64,000 nt of DNA from Exiguobacterium marinum DSM 16307 (lineage in GTDB: Bacteria > Bacillota > Bacilli > Exiguobacteriales > Exiguobacteriaceae): the NCBI RefSeq assembly GCF_000620845.1, contig NZ_KK211189.1:1379662-1443661 (forward strand), written 5' to 3'. Positions 8,733 through 17,631 of the stretch are shown here, piece by piece. The translations under genes were made by a program, and so were the position numbers. Numbering within the stretch: the stretch's first letter is position 1; each line of letters opens with the position of its first letter. The notes below the pieces were generated by a model. The model saw nothing but the letters and a program-made list of their open reading frames with translations, searched no databases and was not told the origin of the DNA.

Positions 8733-10463
8733 ATGGATTACGGAATTTATGGATTGATCATTGGAATCATCGTCGTCGTATTAGGCGGTATGTTGGGCAG
8801 TATGCTCATTCGAAGGAACTTTTATCAAAAAATTGATGACTTGGATATGAGGAAACAAAGTGTGCTCAGTGCGAGCGTACCTGTTGAACTCCAAAAGTTC
8901 AAACAATGGCCGATGGAAGGGGAAACAAAGGAAAAGTTTGATCGTTGGCATCAGTCTTGGGATGAGCTGGTCAGTGTGCATACAGGTCAAATTGATGAAG
9001 CGTTATATGGAGCTGAAGAAGATCTTGATAAATATCGCTTTATGAAAGTGAAGACCGACTTAAATGCAACAGAGCAACTCATCGAAGAACTCGAGGCGAT
9101 GGTACACGCCATGCTCGATGAGATGGATGAGTTTACAACACACCACACGTCGCTAATGGATATTGTGAAGCAAGATGAGAAAGAACTGTATCAGTTCCGC
9201 AAAACATTGAACTCTCAAAACCATGCATTCGGACCGACCTATGATCTTGTCGAACAAGAGATTGCAACCGCTGAGGCGAAGCGAAGTGAGATGATCAACT
9301 TAAAGCAAGTCGGTCAAGTATCTGAAGCATTTGAAACCGGACAAGCACTTTCGGACAAAGTCGGACATATCCGTGAGTTGATTCGAATCATTCCTCAATT
9401 TGTACGAACGGTTCAAGTTGAGTTAAAACAACAACTCCAACAGTTGCGGGCTGGACATAAAGAAATGCAAATGGACGGATATGCGCTCGAACCGCTCGGA
9501 CTGATGGATGAAATCGACCAAGCGGAAGAACGTCGTGAGGAACTGATGACTCGAATCGAGCGATTGGAATTCGATCATTTCGAAGAGGACATGCAACAAT
9601 TGAGTTCGGATATCGACCAACTATTTGAAGCATTCCGAACGGAAGTCGATGCTCGTCAATACGTGAAAAAAGAATTTGCAGCGATTCAGGAACGAGAACG
9701 TCAATCCACTGAAATCATGAACAACCTACAAACTGAAATGTCTCGACTCGTCAGTAATTATGAAATCAATGCCCGCGTCGGTGAAGAGTTTGAACAACTA
9801 GAACGTGAACTGACGGAGCTTACGGCCAACGTCCTTGACATCGAACAAGCTCTTGTCGCTCAAATGTTGCCGTTTAGCATGATTAAATCTAAAGTGCAGG
9901 AAGCGAAACGATCACTCGACCAATTCAATGCGATGCACGAACGGTTCATTGAAGACACGAATTCATTAAGAAAAGAAGAACTTGAAGTACGACACAAGTT
10001 AGAGACGTGGAAGAAAGAATTGTCTGGCCACCGACGACTTTTGGCAAAAAGTGCGATGCCGGTTGTACCGAGCGACTTGTCGAACGACTTACGTCAACTT
10101 CAAAAAGGTGTCCAGTCGTTAGATGAACAGTTCGATAAGGCGCCGTTCAATATGACATACATCGTAGGGCTCAGCCATGACGTGGAAGAAATGATGGACC
10201 ATTTCCGTGACCGTGTACATGCCCTCATTCGTCAAGTGACGTATGCCGAACAGTTATTACAGTATGCGAACCGTTTCCGTCGTCGTGACAACGAAGTGCA
10301 CATTGCTCTGACGCTTGCAGAAAATAAATTTTTGCATGGTGAGTACGGTACTGCCGTTGAAATCGGTGAGCGGGTGCTTGGGCGATTTGAAGAAAACGGG
10401 GCGCATGAAATTCGTCAACGTGTGGATAAAGGGTTAGAGCAACAAGAGTTACTAAAAAAATAA
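8733..10463 (+). CDS. ezrA: Septation ring formation regulator EzrA
   Basis: A 576-residue membrane-anchored protein with one N-terminal transmembrane helix (about 4-24). A long spectrin-like coiled-coil region rich in Glu, Gln and Arg follows to the end. EzrA acts at the cytoplasmic face of the membrane, restrains FtsZ rings away from midcell and joins the divisome. Length is close to the usual 560-570. The ATG at 8733 gives MDYGIYGLIIG and follows GGAGG by 11 bases; the TTG at 8715 overlaps that site. A terminator follows. The upstream 235 bases carry a TATAAT at 8639 without a clear -35. Confidence 0.93.
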   Translation: MDYGIYGLIIGIIVVVLGGMLGSMLIRRNFYQKIDDLDMRKQSVLSASVPVELQKFKQWPMEGETKEKFDRWHQSWDELVSVHTGQIDEALYGAEEDLDKYRFMKVKTDLNATEQLIEELEAMVHAMLDEMDEFTTHHTSLMDIVKQDEKELYQFRKTLNSQNHAFGPTYDLVEQEIATAEAKRSEMINLKQVGQVSEAFETGQALSDKVGHIRELIRIIPQFVRTVQVELKQQLQQLRAGHKEMQMDGYALEPLGLMDEIDQAEERREELMTRIERLEFDHFEEDMQQLSSDIDQLFEAFRTEVDARQYVKKEFAAIQERERQSTEIMNNLQTEMSRLVSNYEINARVGEEFEQLERELTELTANVLDIEQALVAQMLPFSMIKSKVQEAKRSLDQFNAMHERFIEDTNSLRKEELEVRHKLETWKKELSGHRRLLAKSAMPVVPSDLSNDLRQLQKGVQSLDEQFDKAPFNMTYIVGLSHDVEEMMDHFRDRVHALIRQVTYAEQLLQYANRFRRRDNEVHIALTLAENKFLHGEYGTAVEIGERVLGRFEENGAHEIRQRVDKGLEQQELLKK

Positions 10464-10472
10464 TCGATGCAT

Positions 10473-10516
10473 GAAGATTGACGGAAACGGGAAAAACGTA
10501 GACGTCAATCTTTTTT
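10473..10516 (+). terminator. ezrA terminator
   Basis: Ten-base arms AAGATTGACG and CGTCAATCTT are followed by a T-run just after ezrA. Confidence 0.82.
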
Positions 10517-10537
10517 CAATCAAGGAGGAATCGTCAG

Positions 10538-12109
10538 ATGGGTACGTTATGGGTCAATGGGAACATCTATACGTTAAATAAACCAGGTGAGATGATGCGA
10601 GCCATGTTTGTAGAGCATGGTCGGGTCTTAAAAATGGGAGAAGAAGGGCATCTCCGTCGTACATACGCCGGTCGGATTGAAGAGATTGTGAACTTGGAAG
10701 GGAAAAGTGTATATCCAGCCTTCACTGACTCACATATCCATCTCGTCGGCTACGGAGAAGCGTTAGAACGTGTCGATGCAAGCGAAGCGACCAACCTTCG
10801 AGAATTACTTGAGACGATGAAACAACAAGGGTCTGGGGACGAATGGATTGTAGCCGAAGGGTTTGATGATCGTTTGCTTGGCGAAATGCCGACAAGGGAG
10901 ATGATTGATGAAGTGATTGGTGATCGTCCTGTCGTCTTGAAGCGTGTCTGTCGTCATGTGGCGGTTGTGAACTCGAAAGGACTTGAACGCCTCGGTTTGA
11001 TTCATCATACGGTCATCGAAGGTGGGAAACTCGGCCGAGACGAGGAAGGAAAGTTGAACGGCGTCTTATATGATGCTGCCTTAGACCTTCTTTATAAAGA
11101 ACTGAGTGGGAATCGAAAGAAAAATGCTACCTCGCTCCGTCGCGCAATCGATTCATTATTCTCGCATGGCATCGTGGGTGCTCACACCGAAGACTTATTT
11201 TATCATGGAGACCCACTTGAGACGATTCAAGCGTACGAGGATGTTTTAGAAGACCTCCCGTTTCAGGCGCATCTTCTCGTTCATGAGCAGGTGGTGGACC
11301 GTATTATTCAACAGGATGCGATGACAAAGCGAAAACGGTTTGATTTTGGGGCGATGAAGTTGTTTGTGGACGGTTCGTTCGGTGGACGCACCGCTCTTTT
11401 ATCCGTTCCTTATGCGGATGATCAAAGTCAGCGCGGAATCGAAGTGCATCGACCGGACCATCTCGAAGCGCTCGTGAAAAAAGCGCGGACGTACGGAATG
11501 AATGTGGCGGCACATGTGATCGGGGATGCGGCGGTCGAACAGTTTGTCGGTTTACTCGAAAAATATCCTGCTAAAAAAGGAACGAGAGATCGAATTATTC
11601 ACGCTTCGCTATTAAATGATTCACTCATCAACCGCATCAAATCGCTACCCGTGTTGATTGACGCACAACCTGTATTTTTATCGGATGATTTAGATATGTT
11701 ATTCGAACGGTTAGGGAATGAACGCGTTCATGATGTGTATCGGTTCAAATCATTACTAGATACGGGGGCCCTCTTATTAGGAGGAAGTGATGCTCCGATT
11801 TCATCCGTCGATGTTCGAAAGGGGTTGTTCGGTGCAGTGACGAGACAGTCGTTCAAAGGGTCGAGCACGCTAAATCCAAACGAACGCCTATCGATGTATG
11901 AAGCACTCCGTAGCTTCACTTATTCACCTCATGTTGCAACCGGTACACATGGTAGGAATGGGCTGTTGATTCAAAGTTACAATGCCAATTTCACAGTATG
12001 GGATGAGGATTTCTTTAAATTAAGCGGAGAAGACATTCTTCATAATCGTCTCGTCATGACGGTCGTCGAAGGAAAACCGGTATACGAGGCAGAAGTCATC
12101 ACATCGTAA
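10538..12109 (+). CDS. Metal-dependent amidohydrolase, YtcJ family
   Basis: A 523-residue amidohydrolase-3 family protein. The metal-binding HxH is at His66/His68 (FTDSHIHLVG). The family's later elements RHVAVVNS, AAHVIGDAA and GGSDAPIS are all present, so the site looks intact. Members hydrolyse C-N bonds of imides, formamides or N-acylated compounds, often with unknown natural substrate. No signal peptide is seen, so it is cytoplasmic. AAGGAGGA precedes the ATG. It is a single-gene unit between two terminators. In Bacillus other genes follow ezrA, so this is a lineage-specific neighbour. The substrate cannot be named. Confidence 0.88.
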   Translation: MGTLWVNGNIYTLNKPGEMMRAMFVEHGRVLKMGEEGHLRRTYAGRIEEIVNLEGKSVYPAFTDSHIHLVGYGEALERVDASEATNLRELLETMKQQGSGDEWIVAEGFDDRLLGEMPTREMIDEVIGDRPVVLKRVCRHVAVVNSKGLERLGLIHHTVIEGGKLGRDEEGKLNGVLYDAALDLLYKELSGNRKKNATSLRRAIDSLFSHGIVGAHTEDLFYHGDPLETIQAYEDVLEDLPFQAHLLVHEQVVDRIIQQDAMTKRKRFDFGAMKLFVDGSFGGRTALLSVPYADDQSQRGIEVHRPDHLEALVKKARTYGMNVAAHVIGDAAVEQFVGLLEKYPAKKGTRDRIIHASLLNDSLINRIKSLPVLIDAQPVFLSDDLDMLFERLGNERVHDVYRFKSLLDTGALLLGGSDAPISSVDVRKGLFGAVTRQSFKGSSTLNPNERLSMYEALRSFTYSPHVATGTHGRNGLLIQSYNANFTVWDEDFFKLSGEDILHNRLVMTVVEGKPVYEAEVITS

Positions 12110-12116
12110 ACTATTA

Positions 12117-12159
12117 AAGAGGAGTCGATTCATCCAGGTCGGATGAATCGACTCCTCTT
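12117..12159. terminator. Bidirectional terminator
   Basis: A 19-base perfect inverted repeat (arms begin AAGAGGAGTCGATTC) with a five-base loop lies between the convergent amidohydrolase and NAD kinase genes. Confidence 0.88.
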
Positions 12160-12164
12160 GTTTA

Positions 12165-12974
12165 TTAGAAGAATGAACGTTGTACTTTGTGCCAAAACGA
12201 GTTGGTCCGGAGTTTGACGGTCTTGATGACTTGGTCTGAAAGCTCGATATCAATTCGGTCTGTATATTTTAAACTAAGTGCCTCGTTATCCATACCGATG
12301 ATCGGATAGTCATTTCCGTCTTCGACGATACGAAGCGATAGCTTACGTGAGTCGTGGACGATGAAAGAAGAGCCAAGCGTACGGTACCGATTATTGTTGA
12401 CCGATGCGATTTCGCTCACTTGCATGCAAGGGATGAGTGGATCGACGACCGCACCGCTCAAGGATTTGTTATAGGCAGTCGAACCGGTCGGAGTCGAGAC
12501 CACCATTCCGTCCCCACGGAATGTTTCGAAATGTAAGTCGTCGATATATACCTCGATGGCGAGTGATTTGATGATACTAGATTTAATCGAAGCTTCATTT
12601 AAACAGAGAAGCGGTGTCGATTCGTTGATTGATGAAGAGAGAAGCGGATACTTCCGTACTTCGATGCCTTCTTCGATCCGTGTCGAGTTGTCTGAGAAGA
12701 GTCGGTCAACTTCATCGAGTTTATGTATATCAAAATCACAATAAAACTCGTTCAATCCGCGTCCGAATCCGACATAAATGGCATCTTGACGGAAACCGGT
12801 GTAACGAACAGCCTGCAAGAATGCGCCGTCCCCGCCGACTGCTGCGATAATGTTCGCGTCCTCAGGTTGATTCACGATGTTAAATCCGTGTTTTTCCCCA
12901 ATTTCTTTTAACTTTTTCACTTCTTTAGTGAATTCGTTGACGTTACGATGGTACAAATAGACGTTGTTTCTCAT
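12165..12974 (-). CDS. nadK: NAD kinase (NadK2/YtdI type)
   Basis: A 269-residue ATP-NAD kinase making NADP in the cytoplasm. The GGDG motif is at 47-50, Asn-Glu at 126-127 and TPTGSTAYN at 161-169. It resembles Bacillus YtdI throughout (for example HFETFRGDGM and GAVVDPL.PCMQVSE). The start is ambiguous. The ATG at 12974 gives MRNNVYLYHR, matching YtdI, and is used here. A TTG at 12995 with AAGGAG six bases upstream would add seven residues. The divergent tpx gene is about 140 bases away. In Bacillus ytdI and tpx are also near neighbours. Confidence 0.92.
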   Translation of the reverse strand: MRNNVYLYHRNVNEFTKEVKKLKEIGEKHGFNIVNQPEDANIIAAVGGDGAFLQAVRYTGFRQDAIYVGFGRGLNEFYCDFDIHKLDEVDRLFSDNSTRIEEGIEVRKYPLLSSSINESTPLLCLNEASIKSSIIKSLAIEVYIDDLHFETFRGDGMVVSTPTGSTAYNKSLSGAVVDPLIPCMQVSEIASVNNNRYRTLGSSFIVHDSRKLSLRIVEDGNDYPIIGMDNEALSLKYTDRIDIELSDQVIKTVKLRTNSFWHKVQRSFF

Positions 12975-13070
12975 CTGAGTCATCCCCTTTGTCAATGGTG
13001 TCTCCTTTATTATAACGTGTTTCTTCTGACCAATATAGGGAAAACTGAAACAGAGCCAAAAGCAGGAAGT

Positions 13071-13100
13071 TTGTCAAAGGCTCGAATTCATCGATATGAT
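13071..13100 (+). promoter_or_regulatory. Probable tpx promoter
   Basis: TTGTCA (13071-13076) and TATGAT (13095-13100) are separated by 18 bases, about 30 bases upstream of the tpx start. Confidence 0.55.
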
Positions 13101-13132
13101 GAACAAGTAACTACAACAAAGGGGATGAGTTT

Positions 13133-13621
13133 ATGCCAACATTTAAAGGGAACAACGTGACATTACAAGGGAATCCAGTGAAAGTGGGAGACGAAGCTCC
13201 TGATTTCCGTGTTTTAACGACCGCTTTAGAAGAAGTGACATTAGCAAGTTACCCGGGTAAAAAACTGATCAGCGTCATTCCTTCGATTGATACAGGCGTA
13301 TGTGACGCACAAACGCGTGAATTCAATGAGAAAGCTTCTTCACTTGGCGGAACGGTCTTGACCGTGTCGAACGACTTACCATTCGCACAGCGCCGTTGGT
13401 GTTCAGCATCTGGTCTAGATAACGTGGTCACACTCTCCGACCACCGCGACCTTTCATTCGCGAAAGCGTACGGAGTCTTAATTGAAGAAATGCGTCTTCT
13501 CGCACGTTCTGTGTTCGTCGTCGATTCAAATGGAACTGTGAAGTATGTTCAATACATGGATGAAATGACAGATGAAGTCGATTTTGAAGCGGCATTACAA
13601 GCGTTCGAACAAGCGAATTGA
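13133..13621 (+). CDS. tpx: Thiol peroxidase (atypical 2-Cys peroxiredoxin)
   Basis: A 162-residue Tpx that reduces hydroperoxides with thioredoxin. The peroxidatic Cys57 lies in [15 protein letters not shown] and the resolving Cys90 in RRWCSASG, the usual Tpx spacing. AAAGGGG precedes the ATG. It is followed at once by a terminator-like hairpin and a ytxK-like methyltransferase gene, the same order as in Bacillus (tpx-ytxK-ackA). Confidence 0.96.
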   Translation: MPTFKGNNVTLQGNPVKVGDEAPDFRVLTTALEEVTLASYPGKKLISVIPSIDTGVCDAQTREFNEKASSLGGTVLTVSNDLPFAQRRWCSASGLDNVVTLSDHRDLSFAKAYGVLIEEMRLLARSVFVVDSNGTVKYVQYMDEMTDEVDFEAALQAFEQAN

Positions 13622-13663
13622 TTCGTTTGGCGAAATTGATTAAAATAGCTTACACTAGTATGT

Positions 13664-13698
13664 GAACCGACCGGTCCTCTTATGGGGGCCGGTTTTGT
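13664..13698 (+). terminator. Weak terminator after tpx
   Basis: Arms ACCGGTCC and GGGCCGGT (one G-U pair) are followed by TTTTG. The T-run is short, so read-through into the methyltransferase gene is likely. Confidence 0.5.
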
Positions 13699-13718
13699 AT
13701 GGAAAGGATGAACGAAAA

Positions 13719-14612
13719 ATGGAACGTTTTGAACAACTGTATCGTGATTGGAAAACAGAAGCGAAAAAGCTCGTCAACGACTTAGATGTATTACCGATTG
13801 AGGCGCTTGTACAAGTGTTTGACCACGTCGAAATTGAAAAAGAAAAAATGGATGATGTGCGCAAAGCCATCAGCTTGCTCGTGCTTGAAGAAACGACACA
13901 ACTTCCGCCGAACAATCAACCGACACCAGATGCGGTCAGTTTGTTCATAGGCTACTTGGCAACAAAGCTACTTAAGGACGAGGCGACAATCCTTGATCTT
14001 GGTAGCGGAACGGGTACACTATCGCATGCCGTCCTTTCCCAGTTGAAAGATGCGACAGCGCAAGCAGTCGAAGTCGATGAATTGTTACTCCGCCTTTCCT
14101 ATTCTATAAGTAACTTATTAGGGGAGCCGGTATCGTACTTCCATCAAGACGCCCTCGCTCCTCTATTAGTCGAGCCGAGCGATCTTTCGATTGCCGACTT
14201 ACCGATCGGGTATTATCCGAACGATGAAGTCGCCGCCGAATATGATATGGAGCGAGAAGAAGGTCATTCGTACTCTCATTTTCTTATGATGGAACAAGCG
14301 ATTCGTCATACGAAACCGGGTGGTCATGGATTGTTTGTCATTCCGAACAATTTGTTTGAACAGGATGATGAAGGGAAATTAAAACAATGGATGGACCGCG
14401 AGGCCGTCGTCAAAGGGGTCATCCAGCTCCCGACGACGATGTTTAAAGATGAACGTTATGCGAAAAGTTTGTTGCTCCTTCAAAAAGTAGGGGAAGGCGT
14501 CACGCGTCCGAAACAAGCACTATTTGTTGAACTTCCATCGTTCACAGATGTAAGAGCAGTTGCCAATGTGGTGAAACAGATTGACGAATGGTTCAAAACA
14601 ACACAAAAATAA
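13719..14612 (+). CDS. ytxK: Class I SAM-dependent methyltransferase, YtxK-like
   Basis: A 297-residue protein with a helical N-terminal part (1-65). A Rossmann methyltransferase core follows, with SAM motif ILDLGSGTGTL (91-101) and DLPIGYYP (160-167) where N6-adenine methyltransferases have NPPY-like residues. The layout resembles the methyltransferase subunit of type I restriction systems, but no specificity or restriction subunit is nearby. The Bacillus homologue YtxK has the same place between tpx and ackA, and its substrate is unknown to me. The ATG at 13719 was chosen because the longer frame begins inside the preceding hairpin. Confidence 0.87.
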   Translation: MERFEQLYRDWKTEAKKLVNDLDVLPIEALVQVFDHVEIEKEKMDDVRKAISLLVLEETTQLPPNNQPTPDAVSLFIGYLATKLLKDEATILDLGSGTGTLSHAVLSQLKDATAQAVEVDELLLRLSYSISNLLGEPVSYFHQDALAPLLVEPSDLSIADLPIGYYPNDEVAAEYDMEREEGHSYSHFLMMEQAIRHTKPGGHGLFVIPNNLFEQDDEGKLKQWMDREAVVKGVIQLPTTMFKDERYAKSLLLLQKVGEGVTRPKQALFVELPSFTDVRAVANVVKQIDEWFKTTQK

Positions 14613-14731
14613 TGGACAAAATACTTGAAAAAGGTATGCAAAATCAAGTATCTTCATTATGATACAGTTATCAGTTTTAAATTGAACAGATAAATAAAAG
14701 CGTTTAAAACGAAAGTTAAGAGGTGTATGAC

Positions 14732-15943
14732 ATGACGAAAATTATGGCAGTCAATGCTGGTAGTTCATCGCTCAAGTTCCAGTTACTCGAGATGCCTTCT
14801 GAAGAGTTGCTCGCAGTCGGACTTGTTGAGCGTGTAGGGAAAGAAGATGCAATTTTTACAATCAAGTATGGTGAAGGACAGAAGTTCAACGTGGTCACGC
14901 CACTTCACACACATAAAGAAGCGGTTGAATTGGCGTTGGAGAAATTAATCGAACTCGATATCATCCAATCGTTCGACGAGATTTCTGGCGTAGGTCACCG
15001 TGTGTTACACGGAAAAGAGTTGTATGCTGATTCGGTCGTCATCGACGAAGAAGTGATGAAGAATATCGAGTCTTTCACAGAGCTCGGACCACTTCACATC
15101 CCGCCGAACTTGACTGGGATTCGTGCTTTCCAAACAATCTTGCCAAATGTTTCACAAGTTGCAGTGTTCGATACGGCATTCCACCAGTCGATGCCAGAAG
15201 AGAACTTCTTGTACAGTCTTCCGTATGAATACTACACAGAACACGGTGTTCGAAAGTATGGTTTCCACGGTACTAGCCACAAGTATGTCACACAACGTGC
15301 GGCAGAACTTCTCGGCCGTCCGCTCGAAGATTTACGTTTAATCTCATGTCACCTAGGTAGCGGTGCATCAATCGCAGCCGTCGCAGGTGGTCGTTCAATC
15401 GATACAACAATGGGCTTCACACCACTAGAAGGAATTACAATGGGAACTCGTTCAGGTTCATTGGACCCTGCGCTCATTCCCTTCTTGATGCAAAAAACAG
15501 GGAAGTCTGCTGAAGATGTGTTGAATGTCATGAATAAAGAGTCCGGTGTTTATGGTCTTTCTGGTATTTCAAGTGACTTGCGTGACATCGAGCAAGCTGC
15601 TGCAGAAGGTAACCATCGTGCAGAAGTTTCATTGAAAATCTTCTCGAACCGCATTCATGGTTATATCGGACAATATGCCGCTGAAATGAATGGTGTCGAC
15701 GCCATTATCTTCACAGCAGGTGTCGGTGAGAACTCTGACGTCATCCGTGAGCGTATCCTTCGTGGTCTTGAATTTATGGGAGTGTACTGGGATCCTTCAC
15801 TTAACAGCGGTGCACGTGGTAAAGAATTGTTCATCAACTATCCACACTCACCAGTTAAGGTCATCATCATCCCGACAAACGAAGAATTGGTTATCGCACG
15901 GGACACGGTTCGCATCGCGAACCTCGTCGAAGAACACGCATAA
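14732..15943 (+). CDS. ackA: Acetate kinase
   Basis: A 403-residue acetate kinase (acetyl phosphate + ADP to acetate + ATP), the overflow branch of carbon metabolism. The N-terminal [11 protein letters not shown] motif, [10 protein letters not shown] and the FHGTSHKY region are intact. The ATG at 14732 follows AGAGGTG by six bases; the GTG at 14723 is inside that site. It complements acsA at the left of the window: AckA excretes acetate and AcsA recovers it. A weak 12/14 cre-like sequence lies just before the start (see rejected items). It ends at a strong terminator. Confidence 0.97.
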   Translation: MTKIMAVNAGSSSLKFQLLEMPSEELLAVGLVERVGKEDAIFTIKYGEGQKFNVVTPLHTHKEAVELALEKLIELDIIQSFDEISGVGHRVLHGKELYADSVVIDEEVMKNIESFTELGPLHIPPNLTGIRAFQTILPNVSQVAVFDTAFHQSMPEENFLYSLPYEYYTEHGVRKYGFHGTSHKYVTQRAAELLGRPLEDLRLISCHLGSGASIAAVAGGRSIDTTMGFTPLEGITMGTRSGSLDPALIPFLMQKTGKSAEDVLNVMNKESGVYGLSGISSDLRDIEQAAAEGNHRAEVSLKIFSNRIHGYIGQYAAEMNGVDAIIFTAGVGENSDVIRERILRGLEFMGVYWDPSLNSGARGKELFINYPHSPVKVIIIPTNEELVIARDTVRIANLVEEHA

Positions 15944-15953
15944 AATAAATCTG

Positions 15954-15988
15954 CCCCACGTTACTTCAAGTAATGTGGGGATTTTTTT
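15954..15988 (+). terminator. ackA terminator
   Basis: Arms CCCCACGTTAC and GTAATGTGGGG with loop TTCAA are followed by seven T residues. Confidence 0.9.
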
Positions 15989-16350
15989 AGGTCTTTTTTC
16001 CTAATTAAACGAAGCGTGAATAGGAAAAAGGATTTTTTGTATGTAACATAAGGCGTATTATTTTGATTGTTTTGTAATGTTTGAGTCATGAACGAACCAT
16101 TTATTGGATGTTAATTATATAAAAATCTCTCTTTCGTTACAGACGGTCGGTTCAACGTAACAAATCGTTCGTTTTGACATCAATTTGTAATGTTCGTGTC
16201 ACTCAAATGAACAGGAAGTGTAACGGCACTAACGGATATTTCATCATATAGTTATTTGGACGAAATATTCATTAGAACATAAAGTTCATCTGTCATATAA
16301 GTGATGATATCGAATCTTAAACAAATTGACGAAGAGAGGACGAAAAACGT
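15989..16350. other. AT-rich upstream region of the SH3-3D protein gene
   Basis: These 362 bases contain no credible gene. They carry several TGTAA(C/T) half-sites. One pair, TGTAAT-N5-TGTCAC at 16186-16202, resembles the WalR box (TGTWAH-N5-TGTWAH). No convincing -35/-10 pair was found; TATAAG at 16296-16301 is the best -10-like element. The length suggests multi-site regulation of a secreted wall protein. Confidence 0.45.
16186..16202 (+). promoter_or_regulatory. Candidate WalR-type direct repeat
   Basis: TGTAAT and TGTCAC are separated by five bases; ten or more of the twelve informative positions agree with the WalR consensus. The downstream product is a YocH-like 3D protein, and yocH is a known WalKR target in Bacillus. 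Confidence 0.4.
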
Positions 16351-16953
16351 ATGTTGAAAAAAATCATGACGCTATTACTTCTCGCCATCGCCGTGTTTGC
16401 ATTTGCCTTACCAACTTCACCAGTGGAAGCAGCTACAAAAAAAGTATATGTTGCAACGAAATCAGGATCGAAATTGGTATATGCAGAGGGGAAATCGAAT
16501 GCACGAGTGATTGGGAAGATTAAGGCGAGTGATCGTCTTCAACGAACGGGCTCTCGAGGTGCTTGGATTCGCGTGAACTATAATGGGAAGGCCGGATGGA
16601 TCCCGACAAAAAACTTACGTACGGTGAGTGCTCCAAAACCAATCAAACCAGCAAGCGTTAAAACATATACGATGAAAGCATCAGCATATACTCCGTATTG
16701 CAGGGGATGTTCTGGTAAAACGGCACTCGGTTGGAATGTCCGCACTCAAAAGCGTAACGTCATCGCAGTGGACCCTCGTGTCATTCCACTCGGTACTAAA
16801 GTTCAAGTATACGTGGGAAGCAAGTTGTTAGGCACATATACAGCGGCTGACACAGGCGGCGCGATTAAAGGGAATAAAATCGATATCTTAATGTACTCAC
16901 ACAGTGCTGCGATTCAATTTGGTCGCAAAACGGTTACCGTTAAGGTGCTATAA
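16351..16953 (+). CDS. Secreted SH3-domain plus 3D-domain wall protein (YocH-like)
   Basis: A 200-residue exported protein. A signal peptide covers residues 1-27, with basic LKK, a long hydrophobic core and a VEA cleavage site. A bacterial SH3 domain follows at about 30-95 (includes RGAWIRVNYNGKAGWIP), and a 3D domain occupies about 107-200. The three aspartates that name the 3D domain are visible in AVDPRVIPLGT, AADTGG and NKIDI. 3D domains belong to the MltA/YocH group of peptidoglycan-active enzymes. YocH has LysM repeats where this protein has SH3. It is probably a wall-bound or released muralytic enzyme; no substrate can be shown. The ATG has GAAGAGAGGA upstream. Confidence 0.88.
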   Translation: MLKKIMTLLLLAIAVFAFALPTSPVEAATKKVYVATKSGSKLVYAEGKSNARVIGKIKASDRLQRTGSRGAWIRVNYNGKAGWIPTKNLRTVSAPKPIKPASVKTYTMKASAYTPYCRGCSGKTALGWNVRTQKRNVIAVDPRVIPLGTKVQVYVGSKLLGTYTAADTGGAIKGNKIDILMYSHSAAIQFGRKTVTVKVL

Positions 16954-16963
16954 TTCCACATCA

Positions 16964-16995
16964 AAAGGGTCTTGCGATTGCGCAAGACCCTTTTT
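16964..16995. terminator. Bidirectional terminator
   Basis: Twelve-base arms AAGGGTCTTGCG/CGCAAGACCCTT, an ATTG loop and T/A runs on both sides lie between the convergent 3D protein and stress protein genes. Confidence 0.9.
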
Positions 16996-17010
16996 AAAAT
17001 AAATGAACAG

Positions 17011-17448
17011 TTATTGGCGGACGATGAGAACGTCACACTTCGCATAACGGACGATGCTCTCAGATACGCTTCCGATAAAGAATCGTTCGACCGCGTTCAA
17101 ACCGGTCGCGCCACAAATAATAAGGTCAATATCATGGTTAGGCGCAATCTTTTTAGAGATAGTTACTTTAGGGGAACCATATTCTATTACGGTTTCAACT
17201 TCTTTTACACCACGTTCTTTAGCTCGATTCACATAGTCTTCAAGCAATTCTCTGGCATATGTCTCAGCGCGTTCAGTGATTGTCCGATCGTATGCTTCGA
17301 CAGTCGCAAACGTTCGTGTATCAATGACGTGACCGACGTACAGTTTTCCTTCGTTACGAATCGCGACATCGATTGCTGTCTCAAATGCGCGTTCCGCCTC
17401 TTTAGAGCCGTCAACGGCAGATAAAATGTGTTTGTATACAATTGCCAT
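17011..17448 (-). CDS. Universal stress protein (UspA family)
   Basis: A 145-residue single Usp domain. The ATP-binding signature G-x2-G-x9-G-S is visible in GATGLNAVERFFIGSVSES, so this is the nucleotide-binding class. The N-terminal strand YKHILSAVDGS is typical. The ATG at 17448 follows AAAGGTTGGG and gives MAIVYKHIL; the longer frame to 17505 would add an unrelated basic stretch. A TATACT on the reverse strand near 17500 is a possible -10. Its role is in stress survival by analogy only. Confidence 0.9.
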   Translation of the reverse strand: MAIVYKHILSAVDGSKEAERAFETAIDVAIRNEGKLYVGHVIDTRTFATVEAYDRTITERAETYARELLEDYVNRAKERGVKEVETVIEYGSPKVTISKKIAPNHDIDLIICGATGLNAVERFFIGSVSESIVRYAKCDVLIVRQ

Positions 17449-17631
17449 GTGAATCCCAACCTTTCGCTCGAAATATACGTTCGGCTTACATATATAGTAT
17501 ACCACTTCTTTCAGTTTTCACGCTTTTTCGTTATGAAAATGAGTGAATTTTTTCATGATGTCGTTCACGACATGTCCAAGTTTGGAATTCGTGTGTTAGA
17601 ACGGGTAAAATAAGGCGGAGGAGGTAAGGCG

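Noticed and set aside
13719-14612. Orphan type I restriction-modification methyltransferase
   Set aside because: The fold is similar, but there is no specificity or restriction subunit and the gene keeps the Bacillus ytxK position, so a defence role is not supported.
14695-14708. cre-like sequence TAAAAGCGTTTAAA before ackA
   Set aside because: Two of the twelve fixed positions disagree and it lies between any likely promoter and the start codon, unlike the upstream activating site of Bacillus ackA.
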